In this document: in pieces, positions 1 to 6,710 of the stretch
Layout of the letters: each line of letters starts with the position of its first letter
How positions within the stretch are numbered: the stretch's first letter is position 1
Source of the DNA: Micavibrio sp.
GTDB lineage: Bacteria > Pseudomonadota > Alphaproteobacteria > Micavibrionales > Micavibrionaceae
DNA length: 7,394 nt
Reading direction: 5' to 3'
Assembly: GCA_027051315.1 (NCBI GenBank)
Contig: JALTZE010000010.1
Coordinates: 1-7,394, forward strand
Notes under the pieces: generated by a model
What the model was told of the DNA's origin: nothing
Database searches by the model: none
What the model saw: the letters and a program-made list of their open reading frames with translations, nothing else
Position numbers and translations under genes: made by a program

Positions 1-783
1 ATAATAGCAGCTGTGATTGTTATTTATCTCAACATTTCAAATATAACAAAATCTGTAATTGAAGATGCTGCAACTCAAACATTGGGAGTTGACGTAAAAA
101 TAACACAACTTGATATAGATGTAATAGGCAAAACAGCTTCCGCTAACGGTATAAAAATTTATAATCCAGAAAATTTCTCTGAACCTCTTGCCATTGACAT
201 AGGAACGGTAAATGTAAAGCTAGGGCAAATATCACCAGAGCTAATTAATATAGAAGAAATAAATATAAGTAATACAAAGATTTTCTTAGAAGTAACAAAA
301 AATGGAACAAATCTTGGTAAAATTGCAGATAATACAAAATCTGTATCTGAGCCCTCAAAACAAAAAGAAACATCAAATAAAACAGATGAAGCAAGTTCCA
401 ACAAAATTATAATAGATAATTTTTCTATTACTAACTCTGAAATAATTCCTCAAATAACCCTTATAAAGGGAAGTAAATCAGGAAAAATAGCCTTACCCGA
501 TATAAAATTACAAGGAATAGGTAAGAAAGAAAACGGTATATTAGTAAAAGATGCAATTGCTCAAATAACCCAAAAAGTTATAAAAAACGCAGAGCAATCA
601 TCATATGATGCGGGCATGCTTAAAGGTATGGCAAAGAATGTGTTAGAAAATATGAAACTTGACACTTCGATGATTGATAAAGCAAAAGACACAATAGATA
701 ACATAACAGATGATGCAAAAAAAATTGGCGATGAATTAAAAGATGGTCTAAAAGACGGACTAAAAAATATATTCAAACAATAA
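1..783 (+). CDS. AsmA-like envelope protein, C-terminal part (start off window)
   Basis: The frame is open from base 1 to a TAA at 781-783, so this is the 3' part of a gene; the GTG at 13 is probably not the start. The first residues (IIAAVIVIYL) are the end of a hydrophobic segment, most simply an N-terminal inner-membrane anchor. The part after it runs through short beta-like stretches with the phrases LGVDVKITQLDIDVIG, IYNPENFSEPLAIDIGTVNVK, IEEINISNTKIFLE and NGTNLGKI. This order (special form, 'NPEGF', 'GEIxVxxD', 'IxIxxPxIxxE', 'GxNLGxL') is what I know from AsmA/DUF748-like proteins of Proteobacteria, which sit in the periplasm attached to the inner membrane and are linked to envelope or lipid homeostasis. 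A Lys/Ser/Thr/Glu-rich linker (about 112-135) and a charged amphipathic C-terminal helix (DELKDGLKDGLKNIFKQ) follow. The exact function is unknown. The gene converges on the MATE gene with a 39-bp gap. Confidence 0.6.
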   Translation: MIAAVIVIYLNISNITKSVIEDAATQTLGVDVKITQLDIDVIGKTASANGIKIYNPENFSEPLAIDIGTVNVKLGQISPELINIEEINISNTKIFLEVTKNGTNLGKIADNTKSVSEPSKQKETSNKTDEASSNKIIIDNFSITNSEIIPQITLIKGSKSGKIALPDIKLQGIGKKENGILVKDAIAQITQKVIKNAEQSSYDAGMLKGMAKNVLENMKLDTSMIDKAKDTIDNITDDAKKIGDELKDGLKDGLKNIFKQ

Positions 784-808
784 AATCTATATTTAGGGTC
801 TTACTCTC

Positions 809-835
809 AATCCCTAGCCATCTTAATCCCTAGCC
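809..835. repeat. 11-bp tandem direct repeat at the MATE gene 3' end
   Basis: AATCCCTAGCC occurs exactly at 809-819 and again at 825-835, a 16-bp period. The right copy covers the last codons of the MATE gene and ends within its stop codon; the left copy lies in the gap to the AsmA-like gene. It looks like a small local duplication. A TAGGG at 794-798 could pair with CCCTA at 812-816, but the stem is only five pairs and there is no clear T-run, so I do not call a terminator. Confidence 0.5.
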
Positions 836-2166
836 CGTGGGAAGTTATAGCGGTTCCATATCTGATACATTATGCCGGTTAATGCATGGCATAATGCTAT
901 CCCAACAAAAGCCCCAACAACTCCCGCCGTAGCGGCTCCAAAAGCAGCATAAGGAACATAAGCAAACAACATTTTAGTTATATTCATGATAAAAGCCCTG
1001 CGTGGATAGCCTATAGCATTAAACGCAGATGCCCATATATTAACTATATTAGCTAGTCCATATGTTACAGGAACTATCATTAAATATAAGGATGCATAAT
1101 ATATTATATGCTCATTATCACTAAATAATCCTGCTATCTGCTTGCTAAATATAAATAAAAGAGCTGCCATTATTCCGCCCCATATAATACAAGCAAATAT
1201 AGCAGTTCTGATTGTTTTTCTTACCCTTAAATTAATCCCAGCTCCCCAATTTTGCCCAGTCAAAGGACCAATAGCCATAGCAAGCGCCATCATAGGTATA
1301 AAAGCCAAAGCCTCAATCCTAGAAACTATACCAAAAGCAGCAACAGCTTCTGCCCCGAAATGAGAAAATAAAGTAGTTACTAAAATACCAGCCACAGGAT
1401 TAATAATATTTGAAAGGGAAACAGGCAATGCAATATTAAATATACGAGCAGCACTATCCCTATATTGAGAAAAATCAAAAACAGCCCGCATTGATAACAT
1501 ATCTTTTTTGAATCTAAGAAAATATAACACTATTATAGTAGAAAATATATTCGCAATTGCCGAAGCAATAGCAGCACCCTCAACTTCCATTCTTGGAAAA
1601 AACCAATAACCAAAAATAAACAAAGGGTCTAAAATAAGATTCAAAAACGCAGACAAAACCATAATCATACCAGGAATAGAAGCATCACCAGCTGCTCTTA
1701 ATGAAGCATTACCTACTATAGGAATAGCCATAAAACATAATGATAAGAACCATATAAACATATAATCATCTATAATAGGGATAAGATGGGGGTCAGCACC
1801 CATAATCGTAAATAATCCATCATGAATAAATATACCAATCAATGAAACAATCAACGAAATTACAATTGTGATTATTATCGCCTGAGTTGATATTACAGAT
1901 ACTTTATCTATTTCTTTTTTCCCTATCAGCCTCGATATAACCGAACTTACACCTATACTAAGCCCCATCATCGCACTAAAAACCAAATATGTAACAGGAA
2001 AGCTAAAACTTATTGCTGCAAGCTCATTTTTACCCAAAATAGATATAAAATACATATCAACAATTTGAAAACTTATAACTGCGATAAGACCTATCATCAT
2101 TGGCAATGACAATCTAACAAGATGAGATTTGATATCTCCTTTTGTCAAATCTGTTTTTTTTCTCAT
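823..2166 (-). CDS. MATE family efflux transporter
   Basis: An inner-membrane antiporter of the MATE (NorM/DinF-like) family, which exports drugs or other organic cations in exchange for Na+ or H+. The 447-residue length and about 12 hydrophobic segments fit the family. The two homologous halves are visible. The first holds IVDMYFISILGKNELAAIS (Asp37), then RAAGD (157-161) and LNLILDPLFIFG. The second holds SRIEALAFIPMMALAMAIGP followed by GQNWGAG and SAFNAIGYPRRAF. The ATG at 2164-2166 is chosen because GGGAGGG ends 9 bases before it; a TTG at 2182-2184 would add six residues but overlaps that ribosome site. The protein ends in PRARD. It is divergent from rsmC (84 bp between starts) and convergent with the AsmA-like gene, so it is probably transcribed alone. 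The substrate cannot be told from sequence. No clear promoter was recognised. Confidence 0.93.
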   Translation of the reverse strand: MRKKTDLTKGDIKSHLVRLSLPMMIGLIAVISFQIVDMYFISILGKNELAAISFSFPVTYLVFSAMMGLSIGVSSVISRLIGKKEIDKVSVISTQAIIITIVISLIVSLIGIFIHDGLFTIMGADPHLIPIIDDYMFIWFLSLCFMAIPIVGNASLRAAGDASIPGMIMVLSAFLNLILDPLFIFGYWFFPRMEVEGAAIASAIANIFSTIIVLYFLRFKKDMLSMRAVFDFSQYRDSAARIFNIALPVSLSNIINPVAGILVTTLFSHFGAEAVAAFGIVSRIEALAFIPMMALAMAIGPLTGQNWGAGINLRVRKTIRTAIFACIIWGGIMAALLFIFSKQIAGLFSDNEHIIYYASLYLMIVPVTYGLANIVNIWASAFNAIGYPRRAFIMNITKMLFAYVPYAAFGAATAGVVGAFVGIALCHALTGIMYQIWNRYNFPRARD

Positions 2167-2175
2167 ATTATATAA

Positions 2176-2182
2176 CCCTCCC
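2176..2182 (-). promoter_or_regulatory. Shine-Dalgarno site that sets the MATE start
   Basis: On the minus strand GGGAGGG lies 9 bases before the ATG at 2164-2166. This is close to the ideal anti-16S match and spacing, and it rules against the upstream in-frame TTG, whose last base is part of this motif. Confidence 0.75.
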
Positions 2183-2250
2183 AATGTTTTTTTATGATAT
2201 GGTCTTTTTTCACAGATTAACTTAATTCAAACTACATCAATAATAAACAA

Positions 2251-3276
2251 ATGTTTACAGATAAGATTATAGAAAGCCTCTTTTTACCAATAACAGATAA
2301 GCTAATTAACGAAGAGCTTAAAGATAAAAATATTCTTTTTATTAACGGGGTAATAAATGATAAAATAGAAAAGATATTATCAAATACAAATACTGACTTT
2401 ATACAAATATTTTTTCCTCTTGCCTCAGAAATAATCAAAAGAAACTATAGCCTAAATCCAGAATTAAAACAAAAATATGATTTTATCTTCCTTCTTGCCC
2501 CCAAACAAAAACAAGAAACTACACAAATGATAATAACAGGGCTTAATGCTCTTAAAAAAGATGGATATTTCATATGCAGTGCAGCAAATAATGCAGGAGG
2601 AAAATCCCTTATATCAATAGTTAAGAAAATTGCTGATTTTAATATAGAAAAACTTTCAAAAAATAAGTCCCAGACCATATGGTTTAAAAACAACTTACCA
2701 ATAAAAACAGATAACAAAAATCAAGGATGGATAAAAATATGTGATAATCGTTTTTGGTCAAAATCTGGCATATATGGCTGGAACAAAATTGATAAAGGTT
2801 CAGAACTCTTAGTTAATAATCTTCCAGAAAAAATATATGGGCATGTCGCAGATTATGGATGCGGCTATGGTTTTATATCTTGCCACCTTCTAAATCACTA
2901 CAAAGATATAACAAATTTATATTTTATCGATGCTGATTTAAGAGCAGTCGATGCCACAGAAAAAAACCTAAACGAAATAAAACACAATTCAATTAAACAT
3001 AAAAAATGGAACGATATTACAAATCACAATCTAATAAAAGAAAATAAAATGGATTTTATAATAATGAATCCCCCTTTTCACGAAGGAAAAAAATCCGATG
3101 CAAATATAGGAATAAAATTTATAAATTCCGCATATAAGAATCTTAAAAAAGGCGGATATTTATATATGACAGCAAATAAACACCTCCCTTACGAAGAAAC
3201 TTTGAATAATTTGTTCAATAAATCAGAAAAGATAAAAGAACAAGAAGGCTTCAAAATATTCTCATGTAAAAAGTAG
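2251..3276 (+). CDS. rsmC: 16S rRNA (guanine-N2)-methyltransferase, RsmC type
   Basis: A class I SAM-dependent methyltransferase of the RsmC/RlmG group; E. coli RsmC makes m2G1207 in 16S rRNA of the 30S subunit. The length (341 aa) is almost that of E. coli RsmC (343). The group has two Rossmann-like halves, an N-terminal one that has lost catalysis (here about 1-150) and a catalytic C-terminal one. The catalytic half shows a linker, YGWNKIDKGSELLVNNLP (about 175-192), that resembles the family's 'FS...D.GS.LLL..LP', then SAM motif I VADYGCGYGF (199-208), the acidic motif II residue in FIDAD (about 227) and the catalytic IMNPPFHEG (271-279). NPPFH[DE]G is typical of N2-guanine methyltransferases of this group. 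The ATG at 2251 is the first ATG after an in-frame stop at 2218-2220; no clear Shine-Dalgarno precedes it, so initiation may be weak. The gene is Lys/Asn/Ile-rich, as its AT bias predicts. RsmC versus an RlmG-like target is the main uncertainty. Confidence 0.82.
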   Translation: MFTDKIIESLFLPITDKLINEELKDKNILFINGVINDKIEKILSNTNTDFIQIFFPLASEIIKRNYSLNPELKQKYDFIFLLAPKQKQETTQMIITGLNALKKDGYFICSAANNAGGKSLISIVKKIADFNIEKLSKNKSQTIWFKNNLPIKTDNKNQGWIKICDNRFWSKSGIYGWNKIDKGSELLVNNLPEKIYGHVADYGCGYGFISCHLLNHYKDITNLYFIDADLRAVDATEKNLNEIKHNSIKHKKWNDITNHNLIKENKMDFIIMNPPFHEGKKSDANIGIKFINSAYKNLKKGGYLYMTANKHLPYEETLNNLFNKSEKIKEQEGFKIFSCKK

Positions 3277-3289
3277 ATTAAACAAAAAC

Positions 3290-4023
3290 CTAAAAAGGCT
3301 TCCTTAACATAGCCCCAACCGAACCTGCCGCATAAACCTTATCTTTCACTTTAATAGTAGGAGTAACAGTCAACTTCATATTTAATTCATCGGGCTGACC
3401 AATCCTAAATGTTAATCCAGCATATGGCACCATATAACTGATCGGCTTATCCCATTCTACATTATTATACCCCAATATCCCCCCCATTTCTGCGCCTATA
3501 CCAAAAAGTCCGTCAAATGGACCGCCCTTTGTTTCAATTCCATATGCCCCACCTAATGCCATTCTATAATAACTATTAATATAAGTGCCAAATGTATAAT
3601 ATGAGTTATCCGATAATGATACTTCAAGCCCAATACCAGGGTTAAATGAATTAAATTTTTTGGTAGAACCATCAGTATAATATATATATTTTTTATCATA
3701 ATGATATGACCCGACAACATATACAACGGACATATTTGGCTTATCATCATTAACTGTAAGATTAAAAAAAGATTTTAGAGCATCACCTCTATGCGACCAA
3801 CTATTTTCATATTTCAAACCATTATCACCATAACGTGATGTTTCTTTACCATCACGTTCTAAAACAATAATAGGAACATAACCATTAACTGTTTTTTCAA
3901 AAATAACCTTTATGAATCATCTACCTTTTTTTTCTCACTTGCTGGAAACGCATAATAAGCACTGTCACATAAATCATTATCAGCTATTAAATATAGATTA
4001 ACATCACACCCTATATCAGACAT
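3290..4023 (-). pseudogene. Frameshifted gene with outer-membrane beta-barrel C-terminal half
   Basis: Two frames make up this gene. The ATG at 4021-4023 opens a 37-codon frame (begins MSDIGCDVNLYL, ends KKKVDDS) that stops with TAA at 3910-3912. A second frame, open just after a TGA at 3917-3919, continues with FIKVIFEKTVNGYVPIIVL to a TAG at 3290-3292. One added base in between, for example restoring GATGATTTC, would give one protein of 244 aa. The second half (from about SYHYDKK) has FNPGIGLEVSLSDNSYYTFGTYINSYYR, alternating beta-strand patterns and a C-terminal Phe. These match a family of small outer-membrane barrels with the 'NPGxGLEY...GxYxNS' signature, whose function I do not know for certain. 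The N-terminal ~100 residues are unrecognised and carry no signal peptide, which is odd for a barrel. A shorter initiation at the TTG at 3815-3817 (175 aa) is possible but has no good ribosome site. A near-consensus promoter and a ribosome site still precede the ATG. Confidence 0.6.
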
Positions 4024-4033
4024 TTACATATAA

Positions 4034-4040
4034 CCCTCTT
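4034..4040 (-). promoter_or_regulatory. Shine-Dalgarno site of the broken barrel gene
   Basis: AAGAGGG on the minus strand ends 10 bases before the ATG at 4021-4023. A closer ATG at 4027-4029 is followed at once by TAA, giving an ATGTAAATG arrangement (a start-stop pair just before the true start) that may lower or couple initiation. Confidence 0.55.
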
Positions 4041-4052
4041 AATTTTTTAGCT

Positions 4053-4081
4053 GTTATACACTAAAAAATATATTATGTCAA
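4053..4081 (-). promoter_or_regulatory. Sigma-70 type promoter for the broken barrel gene
   Basis: On the minus strand TTGACA (4076-4081) is followed by exactly 17 bases and TATAAC (4053-4058): a perfect -35, ideal spacing and a -10 with one mismatch. It lies in the 62-bp gap after typA, whose stop codon is at 4086-4088, and would start transcription near 4046, about 23 bases before the ATG. Because the gene has its own promoter it need not depend on typA. I see no hairpin terminator after typA, so read-through is also possible. Confidence 0.65.
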
Positions 4082-4085
4082 ATCT

Positions 4086-5909
4086 TTATAAAGATGCTTT
4101 CTTTGCTGCTATTTTTCTATCAGAGGGATTAAGATGAACTTTTCTTAATCTTAAAGATTTTGGCGTAACTTCCACAAGCTCATCTTCATTAATATAAGAC
4201 ATCATATCTTCCAATGTCATTTTTTTAGGCGGAACAAGAACAATATTTTCATCACTTCCAGAAGCACGAACATTTGTCAGTTTTTTACCTTTAAGAACAT
4301 TAATATCAAGGTCATTTTCTCTATTATGTTCACCAACTATCATTCCTTGATATACTTCATCTTGGTGACCAATAAACATAATTCCTCTATCCTGAAGGTT
4401 GAATATAGCATAACCAACAGCCTGCCCTTGGTCAGTGGAAATCAAAGCACCATTTCTCCTTGCTGGAATATCACCTTTATAAGGTCCATATGAATGGAAA
4501 ACTCTGTTCATGATACCAGTACCTCTGGTATCTGTCATAAACTCACTTTGATAACCGATAAGACCACGTGATGGAGCAAGAAAAGTAATACGCGTCTTAC
4601 CAGCACCAGAAGGACGCATATCAGTCATCTCTGCCTTACGATTTGCCATTTTTTCGACAACACTACCTGAATATTCTTCATCAACATCTATAAAGACTTC
4701 TTCATAAGGCTCAAGCTTTTCCCCATTTTCACCTTTTTTCATCAAGACTTTAGGTCGTGAAACAGACATTTCAAAACCTTCTCTTCTCATATTCTCAATC
4801 AAAACACCAAGCTGTAATTCACCTCTTCCGCCAACCTCAAACGATTCATTATTAGCAGATGGAGTAACGCTAATAGCAACATTAACTTCATCTTCTGCCA
4901 TCAATCTATCACGTATCATAGTAGAAGTAACCTTGCTACCTTCCCTACCCGCCAAAGGAGAATCATTAACACTAATTGTAATAGCCATAGTAGGAGGGTC
5001 AATCGGTGTCGATTTTATAGGCTGTGTTACTGAAACATCACATATTGTATCAGCAACAGAAGCATCTTTCATCCCTGCTATACACACAATATCACCTGCC
5101 ACCACTTCATCTACAGGCTTTCTTTCTATTCCTTCATATCTAAGAAGTTTTGTCAGCCTACCTGATTCAATTTTCTTACCATTTAAATCAAGAACCTGCA
5201 TAGAAGAATTCACTTTAGCCTTTCCTGAATAAACTTTTCCTGTAAGGACACGCCCCATATAAGGGTCAGAATCAAGCATCGTCGCCAACATGGAAAAAGG
5301 AGCATCTCTATCTGCTTTAGGTGCAGGAACATGCTCAAGAATAAGGTCAAGAAGTGGATGAAGATTCTCTCTTACATCATTATCCAAATCTTTAACACAC
5401 CAACCATCACGTCCCGAAGCATACAAAACAGGGAAATCAAGCTGCTGCTCATTTGCATCTAAAGAACAAAACAGGTCAAAAACTTCATCGACTATCTCTT
5501 CACCACGTGAGTCAGGCTTATCAATCTTATTAACAACTACTATGGGTCTTAATCCTTGCGCCAATGCTTTAGAAAGTACAAATTTCGTTTGTGGCATAGG
5601 ACCTTCAGCAGCATCGGTAAGAAGTATAACACCATCAGCCATTGATAACACACGTTCAACTTCTCCACCAAAATCAGCATGACCAGGAGTATCAATAATA
5701 TTAAGACGTACATTATCCCAATTTATAGAAGTACATTTAGCAAGTATAGTAATACCACGCTCTTTCTCCAAATCATTAGAGTCCATAAGACGTTCTTCAA
5801 CATTTTGATTATCACGAAACATACCACTTTGTTTGAATATAGAATCAATCAAAGTAGTTTTACCATGGTCAACGTGAGCAATTATTGCAACATTACGAAT
5901 TTCAGTCAT
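4086..5909 (-). CDS. typA: Translational GTPase TypA/BipA
   Basis: A ribosome-associated GTPase of the EF-G/LepA superfamily, needed for growth under stress such as cold and, in several bacteria, for 50S assembly. At 607 aa it has the normal full length. The GTPase domain shows G1 AHVDHGKTTL (11-20), switch I RGITI (51-55), G3 DTPGHADF (73-80) and G4 NKID (127-130). EF-Tu-like domain II follows, including the phrase PYMGRVLTGKVYSGK. An EF-G-like domain contains VGGRGELQLGVLIENMRREG. The TypA-specific C-terminal domain begins around APSRGLIGYQSEFMTDTRGTG and contains YGPYKGDIPARRNGALIS and LTNVRASGSDEN, which separate it from LepA and EF-G. The ATG at 5907-5909 gives the family's usual N-terminus. 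It is followed by the barrel gene in the same direction and preceded by chrR with a 114-bp gap. A hairpin covers its ribosome site, suggesting control at translation. Confidence 0.97.
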   Translation of the reverse strand: MTEIRNVAIIAHVDHGKTTLIDSIFKQSGMFRDNQNVEERLMDSNDLEKERGITILAKCTSINWDNVRLNIIDTPGHADFGGEVERVLSMADGVILLTDAAEGPMPQTKFVLSKALAQGLRPIVVVNKIDKPDSRGEEIVDEVFDLFCSLDANEQQLDFPVLYASGRDGWCVKDLDNDVRENLHPLLDLILEHVPAPKADRDAPFSMLATMLDSDPYMGRVLTGKVYSGKAKVNSSMQVLDLNGKKIESGRLTKLLRYEGIERKPVDEVVAGDIVCIAGMKDASVADTICDVSVTQPIKSTPIDPPTMAITISVNDSPLAGREGSKVTSTMIRDRLMAEDEVNVAISVTPSANNESFEVGGRGELQLGVLIENMRREGFEMSVSRPKVLMKKGENGEKLEPYEEVFIDVDEEYSGSVVEKMANRKAEMTDMRPSGAGKTRITFLAPSRGLIGYQSEFMTDTRGTGIMNRVFHSYGPYKGDIPARRNGALISTDQGQAVGYAIFNLQDRGIMFIGHQDEVYQGMIVGEHNRENDLDINVLKGKKLTNVRASGSDENIVLVPPKKMTLEDMMSYINEDELVEVTPKSLRLRKVHLNPSDRKIAAKKASL

Positions 5910-5914
5910 CTATT

Positions 5915-5940
5915 ACCTGCCAAATTAATTGTTTGCAGGT
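5915..5940 (-). promoter_or_regulatory. Hairpin sequestering the typA ribosome-binding site
   Basis: On the minus strand ACCTGC (5935-5940) pairs perfectly with GCAGGT (5915-5920). After a one-base bulge (5921), AAA (5932-5934) pairs with TTT (5922-5924), closing a 7-base loop. The AGGT in the 3' arm is the only good Shine-Dalgarno candidate and ends 5 bases before the typA ATG, so the folded RNA would hide it. Seen directly: the inverted repeat and its position. Inferred: a role in translational control, for instance temperature-sensitive or by a trans-acting factor. Confidence 0.5.
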
Positions 5941-5984
5941 CTTATATATTCTTTTTCAGAAAAATGCACCCTATTTTTTTATTC

Positions 5985-6016
5985 ACCACATAAAAGATTA
6001 TGTTAACCACATAAAA
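5985..6016. repeat. 11-bp direct repeats upstream of typA, 21-bp period
   Basis: ACCACATAAAA occurs exactly at 5985-5995 and 6006-6016, between the chrR stop and the typA start. A 21-bp period is two helical turns, which puts both copies on the same face of DNA, as for an operator. The core CACATAAA recurs upstream of rpoE (within 7376-7384). No matching regulator is visible in the window. Confidence 0.5.
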
Positions 6017-6023
6017 TAACCGA

Positions 6024-6710
6024 CTAATAACGGTAAATAATATTCAAAACTCTATATACAGGGTTCGAAAAACATGCAGGACAAGAAGTTACACTAAGAT
6101 AAGTACAACCATTTATTTCATCAGCCCTTACTTCATGAATAGTTCCTTCATCCATAACCAATAAATCACCTTCTTTATAAACTCCATATTGGTCAGAAAA
6201 TTCGCCTTCAAGTACCAAACTATATTCTACCCTTTTATGTACATGATTGGGAATTACTTGACCCGCACTTAATTTTACAAGCCTTGAAACAACTCTAGAA
6301 TCACTAGTAGGAATATCAAAATATTCTATTTCTCTTATACCCTTCTTCCACGAAGATTTATCCATATTACACGCAATAAATTCCGCCAAAGGAAGGGGAA
6401 CATCAAATTCTTTGGAAATTTCTGCTACTGAGTAGTTTTCATCAACTAAATGCTCTCTTTCATCTATCATCTTTAACACATTCAATAATGCATCACTTTC
6501 CAATGGAACAGGTTCACACATATTTTCCATCATTGCCCCTGCCACCTGTTCACAATCATTAACAAATTTTCTAGCATGAGGTGATAAAATAAGATGTGAA
6601 CAAACCAACACATCTAATGCTTCGGTAAGAGTACCTGCTGCATATTCCGACAAAAGGGAACGATATGACTCCCTTTGCATTTCCCTTATCTTGCTTATTA
6701 TATCACTCAT
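6024..6710 (-). CDS. chrR: ChrR-type cupin anti-sigma factor
   Basis: The partner of the ECF sigma factor encoded just upstream; in Rhodobacter ChrR binds RpoE in the cytoplasm and releases it on singlet-oxygen stress. The N-terminal anti-sigma domain (about 12-85) has the family's LLSEYAAGTL and LVCSHLILSPHARKFV. The C-terminal cupin (about 128-210) keeps all four positions of the ChrR cupin metal site: His156, His158 and Glu162 in NHVHKRVEY, and His192 in GTIHEV. The length (228 aa) is normal. What is odd is the N-terminal zinc site. The family's HxxxCxxC reads His39...Ser43...Ala46 here, so both cysteines are gone, and the usual His before YAAG is also absent. Near the C-terminus, VTSCPACF (207-214) puts a CPAC where I expect TDAPLxF. 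The ATG overlaps the rpoE stop (ATGA at 6707-6710), so the two are probably translationally coupled. Confidence 0.88.
   Translation of the reverse strand: MSDIISKIREMQRESYRSLLSEYAAGTLTEALDVLVCSHLILSPHARKFVNDCEQVAGAMMENMCEPVPLESDALLNVLKMIDEREHLVDENYSVAEISKEFDVPLPLAEFIACNMDKSSWKKGIREIEYFDIPTSDSRVVSRLVKLSAGQVIPNHVHKRVEYSLVLEGEFSDQYGVYKEGDLLVMDEGTIHEVRADEINGCTYLSVTSCPACFSNPVYRVLNIIYRY

Noticed and set aside
784..822. Bidirectional terminator between the AsmA-like and MATE genes
   Set aside because: Only a five-pair TAGGG/CCCTA stem with a long loop and no T-run.
1142..1363. Plus-strand open frame inside the MATE gene
   Set aside because: It is the complement of conserved transmembrane codons; its hydrophobic look is a mirror of the real gene.
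2164..2184. TTG at 2182-2184 as the MATE start
   Set aside because: It would place the start on the GGGAGGG ribosome site that is ideally spaced for the ATG at 2164-2166, and the six added residues are not family-like.
3277..3310. Terminator between rsmC and the barrel gene
   Set aside because: AAGG/CCTT is the only pairing; it is too short and lies inside the barrel gene's 3' end.
3917..3934. Programmed -1 frameshift on the A8 run (A_AAA_AAG) joining the two halves of the barrel gene
   Set aside because: A -1 slip there does enter the downstream frame but meets TGA at 3917-3919 three codons later. Reading TGA as an amino acid is not supported, since rpoE ends in TGA and tryptophan is encoded by TGG elsewhere.
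4933..5232. Plus-strand open frames inside typA and at 5679-5993
   Set aside because: They lie antisense to strongly conserved TypA codons, have no ribosome sites and encode no recognisable protein.
5941..5965. RpoE-dependent promoter before typA (TATAAGACC contains TAAGA on the minus strand)
   Set aside because: No TGATCC-like -35 stands 17-19 bases upstream; the best match, TGCATT, agrees at only two positions.
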